Source: Aphelocoma coerulescens (taxonomy: Eukaryota; Chordata; Aves; Passeriformes; Corvidae). From it: 64,000 nt of DNA. The stretch covers positions 27,771,001-27,835,000 of the forward strand of contig NC_091020.1 in assembly GCF_041296385.1 (NCBI RefSeq). Direction: 5' to 3'. Under the pieces are notes generated by a model, which had not been told where the DNA came from, did no database searches, and saw only the letters and a list, made by a program, of their open reading frames with translations. This document shows, one piece after another, positions 25,360-37,300 of this stretch (positions are counted from its first letter, which is position 1; each line of letters begins with the position of its first letter). The position numbers were made by a program, and so were the translations under genes.

Positions 25360-28300
25360 TACCTGGGTGCAGTGTTGCCTGTTTATTAAAGCCACACTCT
25401 GATGATTCCGGGCTTAGTCCTGCCACGGGAGCTGGTGAAGCACCACTGGAGCTGGGGAAGAACCAACCCTAGAACACCCCTTGGGAGTTGTAAAGCAGCA
25501 AAGGAAGCAAGCTGTACCAGCCCCTCCACCCTCCTCCAGCACTGAAGGAAGGTAAGCAAATCCCTCCTGATCAGAGTCCGTGTTTCCCAAGTACTAGGCT
25601 TCCTGCTCCTGCAGAGAAGTACTGCAAGTGGGATAATAACCTCAATTTGCTGCAATACCTGGATCCAATGCACCTTTCTTATTACCCTGCATGCTGTTAA
25701 AGGCAACAGCTGCATAACTGGCTGCATGTTATTAAAGAAGCAAGTCTGGGCTCAGGGATGGCATACAGGGAAATCACAGCTTGAGTGAGAGCAGCCACCG
25801 GAACACTCTGTTGCTATAGACTGGCTGGAACTGGAAACCTCCCTACAGTCCAGGCTGAAGCCATTTTCTTATCAGTTTGTTAGTTATGCCTATTTAAAGA
25901 TACAGTGCACAAAGTAGCAGTGCCAGACTGCCGTTCAGACTAATGTTTAAATCAGGTTCCAAAAATATAAGAATATTTGTTTCCACAGCATCACAAGCAG
26001 TAAAAGCTTGCAATATGCTAGATCATTTATATGCACAAGCTTATTGGCAACATTTACTACAACAGAACCTAGCTTAATCCCTAACAGAGAACACAGAAAC
26101 TGGCTATAATGCCTTCTGTAATGAAGCCCAGATCATAGGGTATGGCTGTTGCCATTGCCTTGGTACAACTGCTTGCTCTAGCTATAGAGATGGAGCGTTC
26201 TCCAAGCTCTTGCTTGTGTACAGAGCTGCAGCTGTAACAAAGGAGAGGGTGGTGGAGACAAAGATTAACCTAAAATCAAGCTGCAAGCAAGAGAACTGGC
26301 AAAAAAAGCATGCTGCTCTTCCAAGTCCTAAGCCCATCACCCTATCCATAACTGCTTTTCTGAAGAATCCACTTGTGCTCTGAGAAGATCATTTATGTTC
26401 CAGTGCAGTTACCCTGCTTCACAAAGCCAGACACAGCCCTTGAAAAGCAAAGCAGAGCAGTAATTAATTATTATTGTTATAGCATTAAGAAAACAAACTG
26501 GAATTCAAAAATCATTCAAGTCAAGTGAGCTCACACCTCCCGCAGACTCACAAAATTTAAATCCAAGTTTTGAAGGGACAACAGAGAAAACAGTACGTGG
26601 AGCCAATGCTTCCCCTTCATTTATTTACATCCTCTGCTATTTGCTATACGTAGAAAGGTTCTTTTGGCATCTTTGGATAACAAAAGCTCATCTTGTGCCA
26701 TGACCTTAAGGTTTGTTACAACAGCTCACCTCTATGCAAAACGTTTTCTACAGTGACAACAGAAAGGAAACAATTTGAACTCCCTATATACAAAACCTAC
26801 CTACTGCTCATCTTAATTTGCTAATGGGTATGAGGGATGCAGGTGTACATTTTATATACACATACAAAGAGAAGCAAAGGCTGAGATTCACAACTCTGCT
26901 TTATTTTTTGACAGAAAATTACTAGCAAAAAAAATGGTCTGTGCCTTTCAAAAATATGAAGTTTATTCAGATCATTTATGAAAAACTAAAAAGCCTCAAC
27001 ATTTGCATGTCACTTGTTACGTGTATCAGGGGAAGCGTGTCAGCTGTATTCTAATTTATGAGCATTGAACAGAAATGATCATTAAGGAGAAGCTTCCCTA
27101 TGTGCATCCTTTAATCCAGTTTATGTGGGAGCTGTGACACCCACTGAGTCCAGGCAATAGAGTTTAGCCTTACTAGCTTGTAGAGCTCTGCATCACATTC
27201 TGGGCTCCTGGCAGGCCAGGTAGGACAGTGCTGTGGGCATGTTCTCCCACCCTGCAGCAAAGTCAATGCACCTGAGATACACAGCACTGCTACCCAACAG
27301 CATACCAATGACAGGGCAAACTCACTGCTTTTTCTCTTCCTCCTGGAAAAATAACAGCCTGAGGCCAGATATCTGAAGGGAGAAAATGCTCAGAGAGGCA
27401 GACAGAGTGGGTGATAATAAAACTGGCTGAGCTGGGAGCCTTACCTTGTGTCCTTTCTCTAAGCACAAATGCACCCTGACAGGCACTATTAAAGCTGAAG
27501 CTCATAGCTTCTCTTAAATTCCACAGGAACAGGTCTGGGAACGAAAAGCCAAAGGCAGAAGAGTTTTATGAAGAGAAAGCTAACTCTTTTTCATCCTCAG
27601 CTCACAGGAAAATCAGTCAATCAAACCCCAGTTTCTCTAAAAGATACCTACATTGCTAAATAATGCCACAACTACATGTAAATTAGCTGAATAGTATAAA
27701 GTTTACAGCAGCAATAAAAACAATTGCAATTAGTAGGGGCTACGTGTTTTAGCAAGCCAAGGTCCAGTACAGGTTGTATTTTGGATGCAAGTACATGCTA
27801 TGTTAAGTCCATCTCAGCTTTATGGTTTGTTTAGCTAAGCAGATTATTCTGAAATCATGCAGCATAGGAAAACTTTCAGATGGGGAAACTCCTAAGTGGA
27901 GAAAACAATTCTAAAATCTGAGGTTAAGGCAATAAAGGAGAGAGATAGGTGAAGTTACTATCTTCCCATCCCTCCTAACCTACTGCAAAATTTCAGTTAT
28001 ATCAGACAAGCATTGAAGAGGAAAAGGGAAACTGCAACAGCTATAAACTTTTAAACAAGGAAATGAAACCGTGAAATCATTAAAAAAATCCCTGCCATAG
28101 CAGGAAACAAACATGATTCACTGTTACCTTGTACAAATAATTGCACCTATGTAAGTCTGTAACAGAACAGAAAGAACTAGGTAGCTTCTGGAAGAAAAAG
28201 AAAAAAACTAAAAAACCCAACAACAGCAAGGAGAAACCTAACAGCAAAACCAGCGAAAGCAAAACCAGCAGCAGAAATCCAGCCCACCAGCAAGTTCATT

Positions 28301-31300
28301 GCAGGAGTATATGAGAAATATTGTAGTCAAAGCATGTTGTTGGTATTACAGGAGGCTACAAAGCTCTGCTCACCTTAACATACATGCAGCTCTGGTGAGA
28401 AAATTGCTATTGCAGCTTTATACATAGAGAAGATAATAGCAAAGAGATTAAAAAGAATAAACTATAAATATAATTTCAAAATTCTTTGGTTTACTTTTCA
28501 TTTAGATCTACTTCAAGCTGTTTTCATTAAGAAATAAAAAAGCTCAATGACTTCCTCTTGTGTGGGTGGGTTGTGCGGGTTTTTGTTTTATTTTTTTTTA
28601 ATCACTCCAGTTTCCCCATGCAAGTTCTTCCCCTTTAAAGCTCCCTTCCCAATATGCTTTTCTGCTTGCTGATTTACTCCAACTGGGGACAGGAAACTGG
28701 CTGTAGTTTTTAACATGAGTGTTACCTAAGTGGTGTTGGTTTTGTACTGTGCTGCTAAGGCTTCCTTTTACTTAAGGAGAAGAGGTTGACTTCCTATCCT
28801 ATATTCAAAATGGTAGGTGCCTTTACTCTCTAGCTCTCATCTCTGTATGTGGTCTGCTATATTTCCTGTGTAAGTAATGAAGTTCTACTTTATTTGCTTT
28901 ATTGCTCATGAGTTTGCTTGTTGTTACTCACATGGGCTTTACTAAATCCAATGTGCAAGTGCAGTGATTAGATGCAGGGTTCAAGCTAATGAGTTTTTCA
29001 GGAGCCTCCTAGGAATTCTCTGGTAGTGTGCTATCAGTTAAATGTGGACCTTGGGCTGAGTTAAGTTCAGATCTGTGTTTGTTCTTTGTTCTTCATAATA
29101 GAAGTGCTGTGACAGTATGAAGTAATGGACATTAATATCTAGAAACTTTTAGTGCTACCTTTTCTCTGTGTGGCTAAGGTGCCTAGTGATAATATTCTAA
29201 TTTTCTTAGGAGTTCTATGTGAATTTTCAAATCAAGCTTTAGTCCTTGCTCTTTCAACCATGCCCTATCACTAGAGAAAACCTCCTATTAATACAGTATT
29301 GATGAATGAATGTTTTGCAAGTGAACCTGTTTTATCTAATAGGATAAACAGTAACAGAACCTGCTATATTGACTATATTTTAAATTCTTAAAAATTCAAA
29401 GGGCCAGTTGAGCATGTTTCTAAGTAGGTAGTTTCAAGGAGAAAATCTGATATAAAGACTATATGAGAGTTTGGATTTCAATTTATCTGAGAAAATAACT
29501 TTTAGTACTAAATAGTGCCATATCCAACATTGTAAAATTCCTTATAAAAAAATGGCCTTTCTATTTAAATATACTGAAATCTTGAATTCAATAGGTTTCA
29601 TGAGCAAGGCTCAGAAACCACAGCACTCTACTTTCTGAAAGTAAGTTACTGAGGCCTTGTCCTTTCCCACCCTCTGGCAGAATGCTTCTCAGCTAAGATC
29701 AAAGGATGCTTGAACTGTTTGGCTCTGACTCTCTGAACAGGTACTCCAAAAGCAAGGCCTCACTGAAGTGTATCCTGGTCTTAATGCAGGTTACTGAGCA
29801 TTTTGCTTTGTTTTTTGCGTGGCTCTGACCAGAAGTCAGTGCTGAGCTTTTGTGCTTTAGCTTCTCTCGGGATCAAAGTTAGATGTTCCTAAACCCTGTG
29901 GTTTAGACTTCAGCTGCATCAAGGAGGAATATGGAATATAGTTTCCAAGGCATAAGAACTGTCACCGTGGCTCACATCTGCAGGATGACACCAGGCAAGA
30001 GCTGCACTGCGTAAGCAAATGGAAAGAGTGAGCTACTGGTGGTTAAGTAATTAATTAGTGTAGGTGGCTGTACTCTGCTTTTCCTGCTTGTAAACAGTCA
30101 GTGTTACCTTACTAATGCTGAGACAAAAAGATGTCATGATCACATCAAAAGCTTAGGCAAACTTCATACAAAGTATATAACTCTAGAAGACCAGGCAATG
30201 CATGACTAAAATTGTGCAAGTATCAGAGGTTGATTTGTTATCCATAATGAACTCTTAGGATGGATGACAGTGACTTTTCTTCATGTTTGTGTACTCAAAA
30301 ATACAAAGATCAGCCACTTTCCAGTGGAGAGAATCTCCTCACATGGAGAGCATAGAGAATAACTTTAATTCCTTCTAGGCAGTGAAGGAATAGCTGCTAA
30401 GGGGGAGGTACAGTAGAAATGAGAATGTGTACTCCTGAACTCAAGGTTGTAAATGGTATAACTGTAATCTCTTCTGATAAAAACTAAGCCTTTGACTCTG
30501 GAGCTTAGTGCATCTTATCCCTGACCATTGATCAGGGCAGACAACCTAAGTACACTTTCAACTGTCCAGCATCTTATTGCACAAGAAGCTTAACAGGTGG
30601 TTTGAGACATCCTGTGCATTTTGTATCCCTGGGAGTTGAGCCCTTCAGAACTCAGAGGTTTCAAACACTCCACCTCTGTCCCCTCTGATGTTTAAGAAGG
30701 AAACTGGTGCTCAAAGTTGCTCTGCTGGTGTCTGCCTGAAATGCTCTGGTTTTGTCTTGTTCTGCACTGAGTTTCCACTAAGTTGATATAAATCAGGTAC
30801 TATGTATGCACAGGGCACTTGGATTTGTGGGTTAAACTCTCATTGTAGCATAGGACAGATCTAGGCTGCAGCTGTTCTCTTACCAGGGATGGAAGGTCTA
30901 TCAAGTACAGATTCCTTCCTCTCTCTACTCTTCTGCTTTGAGGGAAGCAGGATTAAGTGGCATTTGGATGATACCAGAGGCGATAAATTAGCAGCTACTT
31001 GGATTGACAAATAGTTACAGTAGAAGCTCTAAGCATGGGAAACAACTGTCCTAATTCTGGGAATTGAGACAAATTTGCTGACAATCTCTTGCCACAGCTT
31101 GAATAACACACCCTATGTGCTTTTGATAGAAGTGACTAAAGCCCATTTGTGGAAACACTGTTGGAAAGTAAAAGCAAAACTGTGTCACTATTCTATTAAT
31201 AAAGTAAGGGAGTTGAAAATAGTTTTTCAGATATGAAAAGCATTTTGTTTTTTATTACCTAGATCTGTGTTTTTGTGCATCTGTGCCTTTTTTGATACAA

Positions 31301-32331
31301 CACTAATCTCTCTAGCTTTAAAGGATGTACATGCATAGTCCTGCATATGTAGTCTCATTCAGTGCTGCCAATGGAGACAGTTGCTAAAAACGCCCAGCAA
31401 ACCTGAGAAGCTAATGATCATATAATACTTCCCAGACTTTAGAGAAACTTGTTAACAGGTCTTCCTTTAAATTAAAAAGTCATTCAAATATAGCTGAAAA
31501 TCATCTTTGACTAGCTATATGGATGCTGGGTGGGCTACACTGGGATTAAGACTACTGACTGATCTTTCATTCTTTCTATGCAAGAGACTTGTGGAATCAA
31601 TTCAGAACCTGAAGGCAAAAACTTTGCTGCATTTAATGATCATTTATTGATTAGGCATTCTCTCTGGACTTTGAGTTCTTTGCTCCAAGCAAAAAAATCA
31701 TATATTTCAGGGGTTGATGTTCAGACCCTCCTAGATGTCTCGGTACAAACTGCTTTGCATGTGAGTCAGTGAGAACATGAAAATACCCCAATGCAATAAT
31801 TTTCAGCAACTTGTCTACTGCTGCACAGAGCATTTGGGGTTACTGGGTTCTCTGATCTTTATCACAAAAAGTGTCTTCAGTAAGTTTTCTGCCAAATAAG
31901 TCCATGTGACAGACAGTAGCTATTTGTGGCCACTGCTCTGATCTGTCTGACTAGGCTGTGTTGATGCTAAGCCATAGAAATAAGTTATAAAAGACAACTT
32001 GGTGCTATAGCTATGATAGTTTTGTACCTTATCTCTAGCATGATATTCTAAAAACAACCTATCATTCAAGGTTTCTGGGAAATTGTCTTAAAATTGCTAT
32101 TAAAATGAGCAGATGAGAGCACACTTCAGTCAAAAAAACTGGTTCAGCTGTACAGGCCTGTGGTTTCTCTGGTTACCCGCTCTATTCTCTCACTGCTGAT
32201 TGAAAAATTTCATGTCCAGGGAAGAGTCATGCAAAACACAATGAGTAAAAATTCCTTCTGGCCATCTGGGGATGGGAAAAGACACTAAAAATGCCCAGAC
32301 TGATTGCTACTAATCAGTAATTAAGGGGAGT

Positions 32332-33412
32332 TGTATTGGTTTGGCATGGCCTGGTTTTAAGTAGCAGGGGGGCTGCACAGATGGCTCCTGTGGGGAAGCT
32401 GCTGGAAGCTTCCCAGCATGTCTGGCAGAGCCAGTCTCTGATGGCTCTGAAGATGGACCTGCTGCTGGCCAAAACGGGGCCAATGAGAGAGGTTGGTGAT
32501 GCCTCTCTGATGACATATTTAAGAAGAAAATCAAAACAAAGTCACAAGATTTTGGATTCTAGTCAGAGAAGAGGAGGAGGTGAGAACATGTGAGGGAAAC
32601 AACATGGAGACACCAAGGTCAGTGAAGAAGGAGGGGGAGGAGGTGCTCCAGGTGCCGGAGCCGAGATTCCTCTGCAGGCCATGATGGAGCAAGTTGTCCC
32701 CCTGCAGCCCATGGGGATCCAGGGGGGATGCAGAGATCCACCCACAGCCCGTGAGGGAGGTGCCCGTGCCAGAGACGGTGGATGCCTGGAGGAGGCTGTG
32801 ATCCAGCGGAAGAGCCAGTGGAGAGAGAGGGCCGTGCTCCCAGGCTGGAGCAGCCTGTCCTTGGAGCCCTGCACCCCGTGGAATGAGAGCCCCAGCACAG
32901 CAGTTTTGGGAGGGCTGTGTGCCCGTGGGAGGGGCTCACGCTGCAGCAGGGGCGGTGCGGCTGCTGCTCCTGAGAGTGGACCCACGCCAGGGAATTCATG
33001 GAGAAATGTCTCCCGTGGGAGGGACCCCACGGCCTCACAGGGGAAGACTCCTCTCCCGGAGCAGCGGGAGGAAATCTCGGTGATGGACTGACCAAACCCC
33101 CGTGCCCTGTCTCCCTGCACTGTCGGGGGGAGGGAGGGAGGGGCTGGGGGGGGGGGGGGGGGGGGGGGGAGGTGTTCTAGGGCTTATTTTACTTCTCATT
33201 ATCCTCCTCTGATTCTGTTCGTAATAAATTCACCTTGCAACTTAAGTTGAGCCTGGTTCACCCTTGAAATGTTTCTCCTGGTCCTTATCTCAGTCATGAA
33301 GCGTTCGTTAATTTTTTTTTTCCTTTTCCCTCCTCTGCCCAGCTGTGGCAGGGGAGGGTGAATGAGCAGCTCTTGTGGGTGCCTGGTGTTGGGTGAGTGC
33401 CAAACCACAACA
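32332..33412 (+). mobile_element. Solo LTR of an endogenous retrovirus (ERVL-like), complete
   Basis: This 1,081-bp element starts TGTATTGG, ends CCACAACA and is flanked by an identical 5-bp direct repeat GGAGT (32327-32331 and 33413-33417). That is a textbook target-site duplication, and its length fits ERVL-type integration. In sense order it holds a CCAAT motif (32480-32484), a TATA-like CATATTTAAG (32514-32523), a GC-rich middle and a poly(A) signal AATAAA (33223-33228). No internal retroviral genes are present, so it is a recombinational solo LTR. The opening (GGTTTGGCATGGCCTGGTTT) resembles LTRs I know from passerine genomes, but the family name needs a repeat-library search. Open frames inside it, up to 185 codons, are consequences of high GC, not genes. 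Confidence 0.88.
33146..33169. repeat. 24-base poly-G run inside the LTR
   Basis: An uninterrupted run of 24 G sits in the GC-rich part of the solo LTR, just after a GGGAGGGAGGGAGGGG stretch. Such runs are prone to slippage and assembly error, so its exact length is uncertain. The surrounding G-tracts could form a G-quadruplex on the sense strand. Confidence 0.9.
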
Positions 33413-33922
33413 GGAGTTTTAACACGACTATTCTGGCATCCCTCTAAAAAGATGTGAGAATAGATGTGTCAGTCTAGAAAGCTTCCAACATACAAATGGT
33501 GCAAATGTGATTTGCTCTGTCACTTGGATTTAGTAGTGGGTTCTGAGCTAAAGGAATAAAGTTTGTACATCTGACTCTTCATGATGGAGAATGGAGGTGC
33601 CTCTACCTCCCTGCCATTCACAGAAGATACCCTGGGGGATGCAAGCAGCAGAATTGCTTCTGTTATTTCCCAGCTAGACTTCCATTGCACACACTGACTC
33701 CCAGGTTACCACTTCCTAGTGGAAAGCAACTTTCACAGTTTTGATTTGTGCTGTTCTCTTTGGCTGAACACACTGTCACTCTGAAATATTTGTCTAGCAT
33801 GAACAGTAAGAGCAGCTTATCCTGCAGACATATGTGTAGGTGTATCAAACATATAATTTATCAATACCCTTACTATTTCAGCAAAACCACTTCCTATTGA
33901 ACACTTATGATATTGAGGAATT

Positions 33923-33958
33923 TTCTTACTTCCATGATTCACATCATGGAAGTAAGAA
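33923..33958. repeat. Perfect 16-bp inverted repeat with 4-base loop
   Basis: The left arm at 33923-33938 (TTCTTACTTCCATGAT) is the exact reverse complement of the right arm at 33943-33958, with TCAC as the loop. It lies between the solo LTR and the first ACSL5 coding exon. It could be a small foldback element, a template-switch scar or an RNA hairpin in ACSL5 pre-mRNA. The sequence alone does not decide. Confidence 0.9.
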
Positions 33959-34345
33959 GGCATTTTTTGGTTATACTTGGGGAATATATTTGGGAAATTA
34001 TATACTGGTTTTCTCCAGGCAGATGTTTTTTTACTCGAGGATGGAAAGAATCTGTTCCTTGTCTGACTTCATCAGGCTTCAGCTTTTTGTGGAGCTGGAT
34101 GCAGCATAGATTAAGATTTATGGGAACAGGTGACTTGAGATCTCTTAAGAGGCTTAAAACATTGCATAAGTGTGCTTCGCTATTGTACCAGGACGCTCCA
34201 GGGGCAAACTGATGAAATGATTTGCAGTATTGTTTAACAAGCTACTTAAGTAACCATGGCTCATAAGTAATTAAAGCTTCTAACTCAAGTCTACTAAACC
34301 TCCTGTTTGTTTCAGGTTCAACTCTGGCTCCACTGATCCAGCACA

Positions 34346-37300
34346 ATGATCTGGATACTTCAAGTATTATTCTCACCTCTCCCAACACCAGCATTGATCA
34401 GTCTTATTGCATTTGGAGCTGTCATCTTCCTGTGGGTGATAAGCAGGCCGAAACCTCTTTTACCTCCTGTTGACTTGAACAAGCAGTCAGTAGGAATTGA
34501 GGTAATGCTTTCTCTGCTTGTGGGCATGGTCTGTTTTGGAGCTTAATCTGAATACTGATCCATTCTAACTCTGGGTGTCAGTGGAAGCTCTCCTGTCCAA
34601 TGTGCACAGCCTTCTCTCCCAGGTGTACAACTCAAAAGCCCACCTAATCCTGGTTGGATGGAGCTGCTGTTTCTCATCTTTGCATCTTAAGACTTCCCTT
34701 CTCCCCACCGTGGCTTTTTACCAGATAGCTTTGGCTGTCACTGACTTTTTCCTGTATTTTCAATGCACTGCATCACCTTTGAAACTGGTGATAGACTTTA
34801 TGAATTAAGGCAAGTGCTAGCAACTCAGTCTTAGTCAAGGCCTCTCAATAACCTATAACTGAACGTTAATGTGGGCCATCTAGAAAATTCCTCTGCATGT
34901 GACTGAGTAGATCAAAATTGGGAAGGGAAAAGACTTCCCCAACAATGCTATGCTATTGAAATGCTTTAAAGGGGATTGCTGAGAGAATGGCTGAGGAACA
35001 AATGACATTCCATCTGTTCTGCACTGTTTCATAACCATCTCTTTCCTAGAGAGGAGCCAGAAGAAGTGCACTCTTGACAGATAATAACCTGCTTTCTTAT
35101 TACTTTGAAGATGCTAAAACCCTGTATGAAGTTTTCCAGAGAGGAGTTCATATTTCTGGTAAGCTTTGCATCTGGTAGTTAGTACTTGTCTATCACAAGT
35201 AAACAAAACTTTTCTAAGATCCTTTTCCTTGGGTCTTGGCTGTGGTAACAGTGCAGGCTAACAAAAGCTTTTCTAGCCTTCTGTAGGGTGGAGAGACAAG
35301 TGACCATGTTTGTCCCTGTCCCAGTTTAGCATTAGTCTTATTTGGCAGACTGGGCAGGAACAAACATCAGAAGCTGAAGATGGTAGAGTTCAGTCAAGAG
35401 TCAGCAGATACAAAGCATCAGAGGAACTGGGTGGGGAAAAACCTCTCCTTTGTCTCGTGATGAGAGTTCTCCTGTGAAATTACTGCCTGTTTACAATAGA
35501 TACGAATTTGTGCATGTCACTTCACAAGTCCAATGCATGGAAATATGTGATGGTTTGTAAGCTATTTCAACCTCACATGGGTTGTGCAATGGAAAAATAT
35601 CACCAGATCTTAGAAGTATTGCTTGTAAGGATAAAGCTAACAGTCTTACAGTCTTGGTTTGGGCAGAGTGCTTAACCATGGACACTGACCTGCACTCCAT
35701 GCAGTTACCTGAATGTCTGACAGAAAACATTTCCCACTTCAAGTGTTTCTATTGCAGTGTTATGCAACTTCAGTACTGAATTTTGAATTTGCTTTTCTGA
35801 ACTGTTTCATTAGGAAATGGTGACTGTCTGGGCTACAGGAAACCCAAGCAACCTTATCAGTGGCTGACATATAAACAGGTGAGTATTGTAAGTGACAGAT
35901 GAATTAATTTGGGATACTGCCTTGTAACACTAATGTGGGGGAAAAACTACCTTGCAGGTTTCGGACAGAACTAAATACCTGGGATCAGGGCTTCTGCAAA
36001 AAGGATGCCAACCATCATCAAACCAGTTTATTGGCATTTTTGCTCAGAATAGACCAGAGGTAAGCAACAAATTGTGTATTCTCTCCTACACTATTCTGAC
36101 ACCTTGGGGTGAGAGGAGAGGCTGTATTTAAATAGTTCCAGGCCACATGAGAAACAATCACAACTTTTTCCTTCCCAATTCCCTTTTTACTGACTGAACA
36201 CATACCATTCCAAGCATGTAATAAAATGATCTCTCACAACTCTGATTCTCATGGATGTGCTCCTTACATAGCCTCCCACTGCCATGTGCATGGGCTAGTC
36301 AAGCAGTATGAAGTCTGTAGGCAATCCTGTCTTGAGAGCTCCTAGTTTTCCTTAGCTATGCTGTTTTCTCTTTTCAGTGGATCATTTCAGAGTATGCCTG
36401 CTATACCTACTCAATGGTTGCTGTTCCTCTCTATGACACTCTGGGTCCAGAGGCCATTGTATATATTGTTAACAAAGGTAAATATTGACTTTCACTCTTT
36501 CATAAGGATTTTTCTAGGAAACTTTATTTTGGGAGGGCTAAGTTCAAGGGAATTTGTAAAAAACAGAGTAGCTTTAACCTTGCTGCTCTTACAGACACTT
36601 AATTTCTTAGTTAAGCTGCTTTTCAGGGCACATGGTTCAATGCCTAGAAGAATCCAGTGGGCTTCCTATGTCTCCTAGTGTCTTGATTGCAAGACCACTG
36701 AAGGATCTGCTAGATCCTGTGGACCATTCTGCAATCAGAGTGCTCAACTATTTGCTACTTGAGATTTTGCAATCTTGAACTCCCACACTGCCAAACAAAC
36801 AGACAATGCAGACAGACTTGCATGTAAATTAAGACTAGATGTGTGTGTCTGATTTAAAGTTGTAGGATGAAAGACTGGAGGAGGGAAGGGTAAAGGTATG
36901 GCCTAAATCTGTTTAATCTATCTGGTTATTGCATGTTCTGTAGAGACAACATCTAGCAGGCCACCATGGAATAAACTGGCAAGGAAGTTAAATAAATCTT
37001 CAGACTTTTTTCCCCCAGTCTTAGGAGAGATATGGGGGAAATAAATATCTGCTATTGTTACAGTGATCTGGGATTCATCCCATGAAAAGGATTTGCCAAG
37101 CAAAATCACTTCAACAGTTATGGCGGTGAACCTTGGAACAGGTCTCGTCTTGGGATTACACAGCTGTGATTTACCAGTCCAAGGCACTGGTAGGCCTAGG
37201 CAAATCCAGTTCCTCTGCTGACTTAAAGGAAAAGGCTTTTGTAACTGCATCTGCAGGGCAGCTGAAGTATTAACTCAAGAATTTTAGCTACCTCTTTCAA

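Larger units (their letters stand above)
19310..28559. other. Gene-poor stretch upstream of GUCY2G remnants
   Basis: Apart from the CR1 copy (24102-24561) and the hairpin at 25326-25359, no exon or RNA gene is recognisable. The plus strand is A- and C-rich throughout, like the pseudogene region. This suggests former transcription on the minus strand, for instance through GUCY2G 5' non-coding exons starting near 28.5 kb. A minus-strand open frame at 25386-25727 (113 codons) matches nothing I know. Confidence 0.45.
28560..34315 (+). other. Probable ACSL5 5' region / first intron
   Basis: No coding exon is recognisable. Downstream of about 28.56 kb the plus strand becomes T- and G-rich, a bias common in vertebrate introns transcribed in that direction. 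Together with the acceptor at 34313-34315 before the first coding exon, this suggests that the ACSL5 non-coding first exon and promoter lie near 28.5-28.9 kb. One possible donor is AAAATG|GTAGGT at about 28807-28814. It follows a TTTAAAG motif at about 28633, but neither is diagnostic. The stretch also holds the solo LTR (32332-33412) and a perfect hairpin (33923-33958). Confidence 0.4.

Noticed and set aside
25386..25727. 113-codon minus-strand frame as a protein gene
   Set aside because: No recognisable domain and no start context of note; kept only as an observation beside the hairpin.
32563..33120. 185-codon minus-strand frame and a 136-codon plus-strand frame
   Set aside because: Both lie in the GC-rich middle of the solo LTR, with no similarity to retroviral or host proteins that I can see.
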